Shown here piece after piece: positions 1 through 6,619 of a stretch of 8,148 bases of DNA (its first letter is position 1; each line of letters begins with the position of its first letter). Where the stretch lies: contig DHUT01000016.1 of the NCBI GenBank assembly GCA_002409285.1, positions 1 through 8,148 of the forward strand, written 5' to 3'. The notes beneath the pieces were generated by a model. That model saw only the letters and a list, made by a program, of their open reading frames with translations, made no database searches and was not told the DNA's origin. The position numbers were made by a program, and so were the translations under genes. The stretch is from Firmicutes bacterium UBA5227. GTDB taxonomy: Bacteria > Bacillota > Clostridia > Tissierellales > Sedimentibacteraceae.

Positions 1-28
1 TTCTGGTTAAGTGTGAACAGTAACGTAA

Positions 29-62
29 TTTAAATAAAAAAATTATTAATACTTTATTTAAA
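29..62. repeat. AT-only inverted repeat upstream of tldD
   Basis: Ten-base arms TTTAAATAAA (29-38) and TTTATTTAAA (53-62) are perfect reverse complements around a 14-base loop, and a run of six T follows at 69-74. It could be a weak terminator of a gene lying to the left, but the stem has no G or C, so it may just reflect base composition. Frame 1 is open from base 1 to a TAA at 31-33 (ten codons). That is too little to name an upstream gene. Confidence 0.3.
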
Positions 63-85
63 ATAGGATTTTTTAAGGAAGTTAT

Positions 86-93
86 GGTAAAAT
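86..93 (+). promoter_or_regulatory. Possible extended -10 promoter for tldD-tldE
   Basis: TGGTAAAAT (TG at 85-86, -10 hexamer TAAAAT at 88-93) fits an extended -10 element, about 33 bases before the tldD GTG. No good -35 hexamer is found 16-18 bases upstream, so the call rests on the -10 alone. The tldD ribosome binding site AGGAG (115-119) lies downstream, seven bases before the start. Confidence 0.35.
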
Positions 94-126
94 ATTAATT
101 AATTATATAAAGATAGGAGTGATTGC

Positions 127-1518
127 GTGTTAAACAGGAATTTGATTGAAGACACATTAAATGCTGCTTTGTCAACAGGGGGAGATTTTGCCGAAGTTTT
201 TGTTGAAGACAGAACAAACAATGGTATTGTAATGATTGGGGGCAAGGTTGACAGTACCATGTCCGGAAGGGATTACGGTGTTGGTGTAAGAATATTCAAG
301 GGATTTAACAGTGTTTATGCTTATACAAGCAAATCGGATCGTGAAAGCCTGATAGCTACGGCAAAAAAGGCTGCGGCTGCTATTGAAGGAAATCAGGCAA
401 ATAAAATATTGAATCTTGAGAAGTCAGATGTTAAAAATATTAACCTGGTACAAATTGACCCTGACAGTATTAAAAAAACTCAAAAAGTTCAATTCATGCG
501 TCAGGCATATACTACGGCCTTTGACTATAGCGACCTTATTACTCAGGTAACCGTAAGTCTGACTGATTACACTCAAAATATAATGATTGCAAACTCTGAG
601 GGTTTGTGGAGAGAGGACACGAGAGTGCGGTCTCGTCTGGGAATTTCCTCGGTAGCTTCCAAGGATGGAGAAATGCAGTCAGGTTTTTGGGGACCGGGTG
701 CAAGCAAGGGATATGAATTTTTTGAAAATATGGATGTTGACTATTATGCAAGGGAAGCTTCTCGAATTGCGGTTACAATGGTAAACGCAAAATACAGTCC
801 CAGCGGCAAGATGCCTGTAATTATTGATAACGGCTTTGGGGGAGTAATTTTCCACGAAGCATGTGGTCATGGTCTGGAGGCTGCTGCAGTTGCAAAAGGG
901 CTTTCGGTTTTCACAGGTAAGATTGGTCAGCAAATAGCATCTCCTCTTGTTACGGCAATAGATGACGGTTCAATGCCGGGAGAGTGGGGTTCATACAGCA
1001 TTGATGATGAAGGAACAAAATCTCAAAAAAATGTACTTATTGAAAATGGTATACTTAAGGGTTATATGATTGACAAACTGAATGCAAGGAGAATGAATAT
1101 GGATGTTACAGGCTCATCCAGGCGTCAAAGCTACAGATTTGCTCCAACATCACGTATGTCGAATACATTCATTGATAACGGTAAATCAACTCCTGAAGAG
1201 ATAATAGCAAGTACTGAAAAGGGAATTTACGCTAAACAAATGGGAGGCGGTTCTGTAAATCCAAGTACCGGAGAGTTTAACTTTGCAGTAATGGAAGGCT
1301 ACATAGTTGAGAATGGGAAAATTAAAGAACCTGTAAGAGGTGCAACCCTTATAGGAAAAGGAACTGACATATTAACAAAGATAGATATGGTCGGAAATAA
1401 TCTCATGCTTGGTCAGGGTATGTGCGGTGCTTCAAGCGGAAGCATACCTGCCAATGTAGGTCAGCCTATGATAAGAGTATCAGAAATAACCGTAGGCGGA
1501 AGGGAAGGTGAAAAATAG
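127..1518 (+). CDS. tldD: TldD, catalytic subunit of the TldD/TldE metalloprotease
   Basis: This 463-residue protein is the active subunit of the TldD/TldE zinc peptidase (PmbA/TldD family, U62), a cytoplasmic heterodimer that cleaves unfolded peptides threaded into its cavity. In other bacteria it trims microcin precursors and degrades the CcdA antitoxin. The family's HExxxH metal motif is seen as HEACGH at residues 243-248, with E244 as the catalytic base. The conserved third ligand is probably C433 in the C-terminal GQGMCGASSG segment. Length is close to the E. coli protein (about 480). The start is a GTG, chosen because AGGAG sits seven bases upstream and no better start is near. The stop TAG shares its G with the GTG of the next gene, so the subunits are translationally coupled. 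Family assignment is firm; the physiological substrate is not visible, as no RiPP or toxin-antitoxin genes lie beside it. Confidence 0.95.
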   Translation: MLNRNLIEDTLNAALSTGGDFAEVFVEDRTNNGIVMIGGKVDSTMSGRDYGVGVRIFKGFNSVYAYTSKSDRESLIATAKKAAAAIEGNQANKILNLEKSDVKNINLVQIDPDSIKKTQKVQFMRQAYTTAFDYSDLITQVTVSLTDYTQNIMIANSEGLWREDTRVRSRLGISSVASKDGEMQSGFWGPGASKGYEFFENMDVDYYAREASRIAVTMVNAKYSPSGKMPVIIDNGFGGVIFHEACGHGLEAAAVAKGLSVFTGKIGQQIASPLVTAIDDGSMPGEWGSYSIDDEGTKSQKNVLIENGILKGYMIDKLNARRMNMDVTGSSRRQSYRFAPTSRMSNTFIDNGKSTPEEIIASTEKGIYAKQMGGGSVNPSTGEFNFAVMEGYIVENGKIKEPVRGATLIGKGTDILTKIDMVGNNLMLGQGMCGASSGSIPANVGQPMIRVSEITVGGREGEK

Positions 1519-2870
1519 TGGAAATAAAATCATTGATAGAAAAGATATTTCAGGAGGGAAAACGTCAGAACCTTGGAGACATGGAGGTTTTTTACTCTGC
1601 CGGAAGCAGTCTTTCATTGAAAGTGTTTGAAAAAGAGCTTGACGGCTACAGCCTTTCTGAAAGTGAAGGTTTGTCATTGAGAGGTATTTACAATGGAAAG
1701 ATGGGATATTCATACACTGAAAAGGTTGACGAATCTTCCATTGATATGCTTGTTAAAAATGTTGTAGAAAATGCAACTGTAATTGATTCGGATGATGAGG
1801 AATTCATTTATGAGGGGTCAAAGGAATACAAAAAGGTGGATACATTTAATTCAGAGCTTGAATGCGTTTCTGAAACTGACAAAATAAATTTTGTGAAGCA
1901 GTTGGAGGAAGAAGCCCTGAAGTTAGATAAGAGAATTACTTCTGTTGAAACCTGTGTTTATGGTGACGGATATGGTGAAACCATAATGTCAAACACGAAG
2001 GGTCTTTATCTTCATGATAAAAGTAATGTTGCCTACACCTATGCTGTGGTGGTAGCTAAAGATGGCGACGATATAAAGACGGGGATGGCATACAGGACAG
2101 GAAATGATTTTTCAAAATTTAATGCTAAAGAAATAGCTGCAGAAGCCGTTAACGAAGCACTTTCCATGTTAGGGGCCAAGTCTGTTAAATCAGGAGATTA
2201 TGCGGTAGTTATCAGAAATAGTGCGGCGGCTGATTTGCTGGAGGCATTTACAGGAATTTTTTCTGCAGAAGCTGTACAAAAAAATCTTTCTCTTCTTAAG
2301 GATAAGCTGAACCAGCAAATAGGAAGCGAAAGATTCACATTGGTGGATGATCCTTTCATGGAAGGGGGATTAGCTTCCATGTCTTTTGACGGCGAAGGAG
2401 TTGCATGCAGTTATAAAAAGGTAATAGATAAGGGTGTATTAAAAACATATTTCCATAATTTAAAGACTGCAAATAAGGATGGTGTGGTAACAACCGGAAA
2501 TGCCAGCAAGGGTTCATATAAAGCATCAATAGGTATTGCACCTTCTAACTTTTATGTTGAAAAGGGTGAGAGGTCTCTAAAAGAAATCATAGCAGGAATG
2601 GATTCCGGCATTATGATTACTGAACTTCAGGGCCTGCACTCAGGGCTTAATTCAATATCAGGTGACTTTTCTTTAGCGGCTCTGGGATATGAAATTAAAG
2701 AAGGAAAAATCTCAAGGCCGGTTGAACAGATTACTGTTGCGGGAAATTATTTTGAAATGCTCAAGAATGTGGAAGAGGTAGGTTCAGATTTGAAGTTTGG
2801 ATTACCGGGAGAATCTTATATAGGGTCACCTTCATTAAAGATAAAAAAGCTGGCAATAGCAGGAGAATAG
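1518..2870 (+). CDS. tldE: TldE/PmbA, non-catalytic partner subunit of TldD
   Basis: This 450-residue protein matches the usual length of TldE (PmbA). In the known heterodimer TldE lacks the metal site but completes the substrate chamber. The sequence agrees: there is no HExxxH, and the equivalent region around residues 228-252 has only hydrophobic and small residues. The fold is otherwise parallel to TldD, with an acidic turn DDPFMEGGLASMSFDGEG near 277-294 followed by a strand-rich segment and the C-terminal VAGNYFEML-type region. The start is GTG at 1518-1520, overlapping the tldD stop by one base. A purine-rich AGGGAAGG at 1501-1508 provides the ribosome site, nine bases ahead. The pair ends at a strong terminator, so it forms a two-gene operon. 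A second TldD is unlikely because the metal ligands are absent. Confidence 0.93.
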   Translation: MEIKSLIEKIFQEGKRQNLGDMEVFYSAGSSLSLKVFEKELDGYSLSESEGLSLRGIYNGKMGYSYTEKVDESSIDMLVKNVVENATVIDSDDEEFIYEGSKEYKKVDTFNSELECVSETDKINFVKQLEEEALKLDKRITSVETCVYGDGYGETIMSNTKGLYLHDKSNVAYTYAVVVAKDGDDIKTGMAYRTGNDFSKFNAKEIAAEAVNEALSMLGAKSVKSGDYAVVIRNSAAADLLEAFTGIFSAEAVQKNLSLLKDKLNQQIGSERFTLVDDPFMEGGLASMSFDGEGVACSYKKVIDKGVLKTYFHNLKTANKDGVVTTGNASKGSYKASIGIAPSNFYVEKGERSLKEIIAGMDSGIMITELQGLHSGLNSISGDFSLAALGYEIKEGKISRPVEQITVAGNYFEMLKNVEEVGSDLKFGLPGESYIGSPSLKIKKLAIAGE

Positions 2871-2880
2871 ACAGGTGAAA

Positions 2881-2926
2881 TTTAAAAGACAATCCCGTTT
2901 GGATTGTCTTTTAAAAAGTTTTTTTT
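2881..2926. terminator. Bidirectional intrinsic terminator between tldE and the DUF378 gene
   Basis: A perfect 15-bp stem (2881-2895 with 2901-2915, core AAAGACAATCC/GGATTGTCTTT) closes a five-base loop CGTTT. Eight T follow at 2919-2926 for the plus strand. It begins ten bases after the tldE stop. The convergent DUF378 gene ends at 2928, so its transcript reads through the same hairpin; the minus-strand U tract is weaker. Confidence 0.9.
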
Positions 2927-2927
2927 G

Positions 2928-3125
2928 CTAATCTATTCGTTCATGTTCGTTAAATAATAATGTTATGCAGTACAAACCTGCCAAACCTACAAGCCCATAC
3001 ACCAAGCGGCTGAATATTGCTGTCTGACCTCCAAATATAGCAGCAATCAGATCGAACTGAAACAGCCCGATAAGCCCCCAGTTTATAGCTCCTATAATGA
3101 CTAATACCAATGAAAATTTATCCAT
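2928..3125 (-). CDS. DUF378-family small two-helix membrane protein
   Basis: This 65-residue protein is nearly all hydrophobic and has two predicted membrane helices, roughly residues 5-29 and 38-58, separated by a short glycine-containing turn. The segment IGAINWGLIGLF (about 11-22) is the hallmark of DUF378 (YuzA-like) proteins, which are common in Firmicutes and of unknown function. Length is typical. The start ATG at 3123-3125 is preceded by a near-perfect AGGAGG (3134-3139) at eight bases. It is a single-gene unit facing tldE, with the shared terminator directly after its stop. A small inverted repeat TTATTG-TTT-CAATAA (3156-3170) lies just upstream of the ribosome site and could touch its promoter, but no clear -35/-10 pair was found. 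Confidence 0.9.
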   Translation of the reverse strand: MDKFSLVLVIIGAINWGLIGLFQFDLIAAIFGGQTAIFSRLVYGLVGLAGLYCITLLFNEHERID

Positions 3126-3263
3126 AGGTTTACCCTCCTTAATTCAAATATATTGTTATTGTTTCAATAATTTGCTATATTATGCACAAAATTAAAAAAA
3201 TAAATTCAAACTGGTTATAATTAACACATATCCTTAACATGAATATAATAAATACAGGATGAA

Positions 3264-3282
3264 ATAAAGACTATGTCTTTAT
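3264..3282. promoter_or_regulatory. Perfect 19-base palindrome in the divergent spacer
   Basis: ATAAAGAC-TAT-GTCTTTAT has eight-base arms that pair perfectly around three bases. It lies in the 237-base spacer between the divergent DUF378 gene and the small membrane-protein gene, 80 bases before the latter's start. There is no T run after it, so a dimer-binding operator is more plausible than a terminator. The rest of the spacer (3126-3362) is AT-rich, with no other gene seen. Confidence 0.4.
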
Positions 3283-3327
3283 CTGCATGATTGTATCAGT
3301 GTGAAGCAAATTAAACGCAGGCACTTA

Positions 3328-3333
3328 TATAAT
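3328..3333 (+). promoter_or_regulatory. Possible -10 element for the small membrane-protein gene
   Basis: TATAAT at 3328-3333 lies 18 bases before the AAGGAGG (3351-3357). No TTGACA-like -35 is present at the right distance, so the promoter may be weak, activated, or read by an alternative sigma factor. Confidence 0.3.
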
Positions 3334-3362
3334 AACTAAAAAGTATGTGTAAGGAGGTTAAT

Positions 3363-3650
3363 ATGGAAGATTTAAGACCTAATAATGAAGCAAGTGAAAA
3401 TGTAAATATTCAATGTGATTGTGACAGGGACAGAGTGGGTGGAAGAGAGGGAATAAGAAGACCTCAGCCACAGCCCCCATGTTGTGACAGAAATATAGTG
3501 GCAGGCGCAGGAGGCATAGATTCATCTCTGTTGTTTTTCTTTTTATTGTTAGTGTTAATTGTGTGCCAAAGTGACTGTGACATAGAATTGGATACTTTGC
3601 TATGGTTCTTCCTGCTTCTGGTAGTTATTTACAACAGATACGCATTTTAA
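3363..3650 (+). CDS. Small cysteine-containing membrane protein with duplicated hydrophobic segment
   Basis: I do not recognise a named family. The 95-residue product has a polar N-terminal half rich in Asp, Arg, Asn, Pro and Cys (Cys at 18, 20, 40, 41), then two very hydrophobic segments. These are SSLLFFFLLLVLIVCQ at about 54-69 and TLLWFFLLLVVIY at about 78-90, joined by a short acidic loop with two more Cys (68, 72). The two segments resemble each other (D-x-x-L-L-x-F-F-L-L-L-V-x-I) although their codons differ, which suggests an old internal duplication. The ATG at 3363 is preferred over the in-frame ATG at 3345 because AAGGAGG (3351-3357) lies between them, five bases before 3363. The 3' end runs into a strong terminator. 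Location in the membrane is inferred. A spore-envelope or other small clostridial membrane role is possible but unsupported. Confidence 0.82.
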   Translation: MEDLRPNNEASENVNIQCDCDRDRVGGREGIRRPQPQPPCCDRNIVAGAGGIDSSLLFFFLLLVLIVCQSDCDIELDTLLWFFLLLVVIYNRYAF

Positions 3651-3683
3651 AATAAGTCTGCCTGAATCAGGCAGACTTATTTT
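3649..3683. terminator. Bidirectional 17-bp terminator
   Basis: Perfect 17-base arms (3649-3665 and 3667-3683, core AAGTCTGCCTGA/TCAGGCAGACTT) are flanked by A4 on one side and T4 on the other, so it works in both directions. The stop TAA of the plus-strand gene overlaps its left edge. The TGA of the minus-strand gene (3667-3669) lies at its centre. It ends both the small membrane-protein gene and the minus-strand ABC operon. Confidence 0.9.
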
Positions 3684-3945
3684 CCTCATCTATCAATTCA
3701 ACCTCAAGCTTGTCAAAATCAATTTCATCAATAAAGTCCTGAGGATAAAAAGTAACATATTTAAATTGAGAGAATTCCAAGTCATGTTTTTTCAGCCATA
3801 TCGGTACACTTATATCAAGTCTTTGACATATTTCCTTCAGGCATTTATCCCTCTTTTCCGAGGTGGAAATGTCCTCGTTATTTTTGACTACGATTGAATC
3901 AACCAAGTGGTTCCTTTTAATTTTTTTTGCCCATAATTTATACAT
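3667..3945 (-). CDS. Small acidic protein of unknown function, Clostridia-type
   Basis: The 92-residue soluble product begins MYKLWAKKIKRN and ends in an acidic stretch, with PIWLKKHDLEF, KYVTFYPQDFIDEIDFDKLEVELIDEE as its recognisable parts. I recall similar unnamed 90-residue proteins in many Clostridia (pattern PIWL..., F(I)xxIDFDxLE), but no function is known to me. The frame extends upstream to an ATG at 4033-4035. I chose the internal ATG at 3943-3945 because GGAG (3950-3953) sits four bases before it, and because the upstream 30 codons overlap the HesB-like remnant in another frame. A further AAGGAG (3964-3969) sits just upstream. It is the last gene of the minus-strand block. Its last five codons and stop lie in the terminator stem. 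No membrane segment or metal motif is seen. Confidence 0.8.
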   Translation of the reverse strand: MYKLWAKKIKRNHLVDSIVVKNNEDISTSEKRDKCLKEICQRLDISVPIWLKKHDLEFSQFKYVTFYPQDFIDEIDFDKLEVELIDEENKSA

Positions 3946-3967
3946 ATTTCTCCAGGTAGCATGCTCC

Positions 3968-4177
3968 TTATTTAAATTTTGCAATAACTTCGGAGCCTCT
4001 GCTGAAGACTCCTTTTGTGTAATCAATTTCAGCACCCTTTATTGCGCCTTCCAGGTCTTCAGATACAATTATATCATAGTCCTCTGCTTTATAAACCTTA
4101 TCTTTGCCTGACTGTTTCTCCGAAACAATGCCTAACTCGGATCCGCATTAAGGATAGCTCGTTATTTTTATATGAAA
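3968..4177 (-). pseudogene. Decayed 3' portion of a HesB/IscA-like iron-sulfur protein gene
   Basis: Reading the minus strand from 4177 to the TAA at 3968-3970 gives about 69 codons that look like real coding sequence: a strand IKITSYP, an in-frame TAA (4148-4150), then CGSELGIVSEKQ, a middle part with KVYKAEDYDIIVSEDLEG, and AEIDYTKGVF. The layout (hydrophobic strand, Cys-Gly turn with LGIV, conserved D/E-L, then EIDY and a final Gly-Phe-like turn) resembles the C-terminal two thirds of HesB/IscA-like A-type carriers, which hold or pass Fe-S clusters. There is no start codon or ribosome site, and the N-terminal third is missing. The ATPase gene stops four bases before this segment, so truncation by rearrangement is likely. 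The family match is from memory of the motif pattern and is moderately sure. The 69-codon length and the single internal stop are seen directly. Confidence 0.58.
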
Positions 4178-4181
4178 CTAT

Positions 4182-4847
4182 TTATACAGAAAGCAGGATT
4201 TTTTTTGCGTCATCTTTATTTGAAACATTTATTTTTTTTATAATTTCAACAGGTCTGTTATTAATGACGTATATGCAATTCGACAAAGTCGCAGCTTCAT
4301 CCACATCATGGGTTATGAAAAGTACTGTCCTTTTGCTTTCAGCCCATAGCTTTTTAAACAATGTAACCATTTCGTTTTTTAATTTTGCATCCAACCCCTT
4401 AAACGGTTCATCCAAAATCAAGAAATTTGAAGGGTATGCAAATGCTCTTGCAAGAGAAACCCTTTGACACATGCCTCCGCTTAATGCATCAGGTTTGTAA
4501 TTCTCATATCCGCTTAATTCAACCAAATCAATATAGCTGTTGATAATATTTACCCTTTTTTTATCATCATAAACATCCCTGAGCACAAAGTCAATATTTT
4601 CATAAACATTGTACCACCGCAAAAGTCTCGGCTCTTGAAAAACATATGAATATACAGCCTTTTCAAACCCTGTTACGTTTCCTTCGTCAACAGGAATTAA
4701 ATTAGCGGCAATGTTGGCAATAGTAGTCTTGCCTACCCCTGAAGGGCCAAACAGGCATGTTATTTTACTTTCTTCAAAAGAGATGCTGAAATTTTTTAAG
4801 ATTTCCAGGTCATCATATTTTTTACATACATTTATCAGACTAATCAT
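4182..4847 (-). CDS. ABC importer ATPase, NitT/TauT/SsuB class
   Basis: This 221-residue cytoplasmic ATPase powers the importer formed with the permease and binding protein upstream. All motifs are intact: Walker A GPSGVGKT (34-41), Q-loop Gln at 71 in YVFQEPRLL, signature LSGGMCQRVSLARA (122-135), Walker B FLILDE (142-147), D-loop GLDA, and the switch His at 180 in ITHDVDEA. LSGGM instead of LSGGQ is usual for the NitT/TauT/SsuB group. The start is set at ATG 4845-4847, with GAGGA just ahead. A TTG five codons further up has no ribosome site. The chosen start overlaps the permease stop by eight bases (ATGATTAG), indicating coupling. Length is slightly short for the class (about 250), with little beyond the core. 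The substrate cannot be read from this subunit. Confidence 0.93.
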   Translation of the reverse strand: MISLINVCKKYDDLEILKNFSISFEESKITCLFGPSGVGKTTIANIAANLIPVDEGNVTGFEKAVYSYVFQEPRLLRWYNVYENIDFVLRDVYDDKKRVNIINSYIDLVELSGYENYKPDALSGGMCQRVSLARAFAYPSNFLILDEPFKGLDAKLKNEMVTLFKKLWAESKRTVLFITHDVDEAATLSNCIYVINNRPVEIIKKINVSNKDDAKKILLSV

Positions 4848-5589
4848 AATTCCTCGATTCAAACACTTTCTTTAATATGGCTTCAAAAATATGACTTAAA
4901 AATATAATTATTACTGTCCAGGCAAAAAGGTCCGGTATTTCCAGATAAACCTTTGAATCATACAAATGACTTCCAATTGAGTACTTGGGAAGACTTAAAA
5001 CCTCTGCTGCGGATGTTACCTTCCAACTGATGCCAAGTGCGGAAATCATGGAAGCCTTAATATAGGGCAGAGCAGAGTAAAAGTAAACGGATTTTATAAT
5101 GTTTATTTTTTTTATGTTGTAGATTTTACACATCTGAAGAAGTTTAACATCTGTTGATTGTATTCCGCTTACCGTATTTGTCCATATAATTGGGAAGCAC
5201 ATTAGAAATGCAACAAAAATAGGAACGTTGGTATCCCTGAACCACATAATTGCAATAATGATTATGGACATAACAGGAATAGTACGGATAATTGATATTA
5301 ATGGATTGAACAAATCGTAGAAAAATTTGTTTACACCGCAAATATATCCTGTTACTATGCCTGCAGCACAGGAAATCAAAAAACCTGTAAGTGTTCTGTA
5401 GGTACTGTAAAATATGGTAATGTATGTGTCCTTTGATTTTAATAAATCAAACAGCGCTTCAAATGCGGAAATGGGAGAAGGGAGGTAAATCTCCCGGTTG
5501 ATGATTAGAGACAGTATCTCCCACACTGTAATCCAAAATATTATTATTAAAAACTTCCTGCTGTTATTGTGCAAAATAGAATGCATCAT
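4840..5589 (-). CDS. ABC importer permease, NitT/TauT/SsuC class
   Basis: This 249-residue inner-membrane permease of the binding-protein-dependent type (BPD_transp_1) has about six hydrophobic segments, near residues 12-30, 66-85, 95-117, 121-141, 178-198 and 221-238. The cytoplasmic EAA-like loop that contacts the ATPase lies near 153-182 (CKIYNIKKINIIKSV followed by LPYIKASM), and it is degenerate at the first positions. The N-terminal part, with WEILSL and LPSPISAFEAL, is typical of SsuC/TauC-like permeases. The start ATG at 5587-5589, one of two adjacent Met codons, has AGGAGG (5601-5606) 11 bases upstream, inside the binding-protein gene, whose 3' end overlaps by 26 bases. It is flanked on both sides by overlapping partner genes, so stoichiometric expression is likely. 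The class is clear; the transported compound is unknown. Confidence 0.93.
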   Translation of the reverse strand: MMHSILHNNSRKFLIIIFWITVWEILSLIINREIYLPSPISAFEALFDLLKSKDTYITIFYSTYRTLTGFLISCAAGIVTGYICGVNKFFYDLFNPLISIIRTIPVMSIIIIAIMWFRDTNVPIFVAFLMCFPIIWTNTVSGIQSTDVKLLQMCKIYNIKKINIIKSVYFYSALPYIKASMISALGISWKVTSAAEVLSLPKYSIGSHLYDSKVYLEIPDLFAWTVIIIFLSHIFEAILKKVFESRNYD

Positions 5590-6604
5590 CAGGCAGCTTT
5601 CCTCCTATGGAACTTGGATTAGAATCAAACAGAATCTTAAAAAAGTCGTTTAGTCCAGCTTTTGCCCCCTGTGCACTTACATAGCTGATACCGCAATAAG
5701 GTATTGCTTTTTCCACCATTGCAGCACTGGGCATAATTTCATTTTTCTCCACCAGCGTCGAAGCATCCTTTGGATTTTCGATAACCCAGTTAACCGAGGC
5801 TTCATATTCTTTTAAAAATTCTGAAACAAATTCCTTGTTGTTTTCAGCAAACTCCTTGTTTACAACAATACAGCCCATATACAATTCACTTGCACCGGAG
5901 GATGCTTCTTTCCAGGCTTCATTTAAATCAATAAGCATCTTTACATTGTTGTTCTTCATAATTGTTTGTGTAACAAAAGGCTGAGGTAGAAGAGCTACTC
6001 CCGTATCACCTGCAATTACAGACTGTGCCAGTGTTGCATGGTCTGGAGAATAATCAAGCTCAACTTTTCCCTCAAGGTTGTTTTGCTTTAAAATATAGTT
6101 CATGGCAAAGTCCGGGGTAGACCCCTTTCCGCTCATACCAAGGGTTTTACCCTCTAAATCTGCTAAGGATGAAACTTCATCTGTACCAACTATATATAAA
6201 TTGCCTATGGTGTTTACTGCCATTAATTGGATTTCACCTTCTGTTTTGTTGTATAAAACAGATGCTAAATTGACAGGAACTGAAGAAATTTGAATTTCAC
6301 CGTTAATGATTTTAGCTGTAAGTGCATCCGGAGCACTTTCGGCAATATATTCTACATTGTAACCTTGGCTGTTCATAGCTTTTTCATCAATCATTTTAAT
6401 CATTCCTATTGATGTGGGACCCTTCAGTCCTGCAATGGTGACCTGGGTGGTTTCTTGTGGCTCTTCTTTTACCTCTTCGTAGTTATTTGGGGTTTCCTGC
6501 ACTTGATTTTCCCCGGAATTTGGATTTTCACCTGCAATATTTGTGCAGCCTGCAAACAATGCAATAATTAAAATTACTGCTGACAATAAACTTAGTTTTC
6601 TCAT
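5564..6604 (-). CDS. Lipoprotein substrate-binding protein, SsuA/THI5-like (COG0715 type)
   Basis: This 346-residue protein captures the substrate outside the membrane and delivers it to the permease. The first 20 residues form a lipoprotein signal with lipobox LFAGC (16-20), so C20 is the predicted lipid anchor. An acidic, Asn/Gln-rich linker follows to about residue 53. The mature domain starts at QVTIAGLKGPTSIGM (54-68), and includes ESAPDALTAKIINGEIQI (89-106), LADLEGKTLGMSGKGSTP (148-164) and the VIAGDTGVALLPQPF segment (196-210). This layout belongs to the NMT1/SsuA/TauA-like type II binding fold, used for sulfonates, taurine, nitrate or thiamine-pyrimidine precursors. Closely related groups differ in substrate, so none is assigned. 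The start ATG at 6602-6604 has GGAGG (6609-6613) four bases before it, 15 bases after the TM1266-like stop. No TPP-riboswitch signature is seen upstream. Confidence 0.92.
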   Translation of the reverse strand: MRKLSLLSAVILIIALFAGCTNIAGENPNSGENQVQETPNNYEEVKEEPQETTQVTIAGLKGPTSIGMIKMIDEKAMNSQGYNVEYIAESAPDALTAKIINGEIQISSVPVNLASVLYNKTEGEIQLMAVNTIGNLYIVGTDEVSSLADLEGKTLGMSGKGSTPDFAMNYILKQNNLEGKVELDYSPDHATLAQSVIAGDTGVALLPQPFVTQTIMKNNNVKMLIDLNEAWKEASSGASELYMGCIVVNKEFAENNKEFVSEFLKEYEASVNWVIENPKDASTLVEKNEIMPSAAMVEKAIPYCGISYVSAQGAKAGLNDFFKILFDSNPSSIGGKLPDDAFYFAQ

Positions 6605-6619
6605 ATTTCCTCCAAATAT

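Noticed and set aside
1..33. Possible C-terminal tail of an upstream plus-strand gene ending at TAA 31-33
   Set aside because: Ten codons are too few to support a coding call.
3345..3362. ATG at 3345 as start of the small membrane protein
   Set aside because: The strong AAGGAGG lies downstream of this ATG and correctly placed for the ATG at 3363.
3946..4035. Longer N-terminus for the small acidic protein starting at 4035
   Set aside because: No good ribosome site is at that start. The segment is used by the HesB-like frame, and a site GGAG is placed before the internal ATG at 3943-3945.
4113..4127. Inverted repeat TGTTTC-TCC-GAAACA
   Set aside because: It lies inside the HesB-like coding remnant, is only six bases per arm, and has no T run, so chance is likely.
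4015..4467. A 150-codon open frame on the plus strand
   Set aside because: It lies opposite the ABC ATPase 3' end and the HesB-like remnant, has no ribosome site and no recognisable domain. The minus strand carries intact ABC motifs, so this is a shadow.
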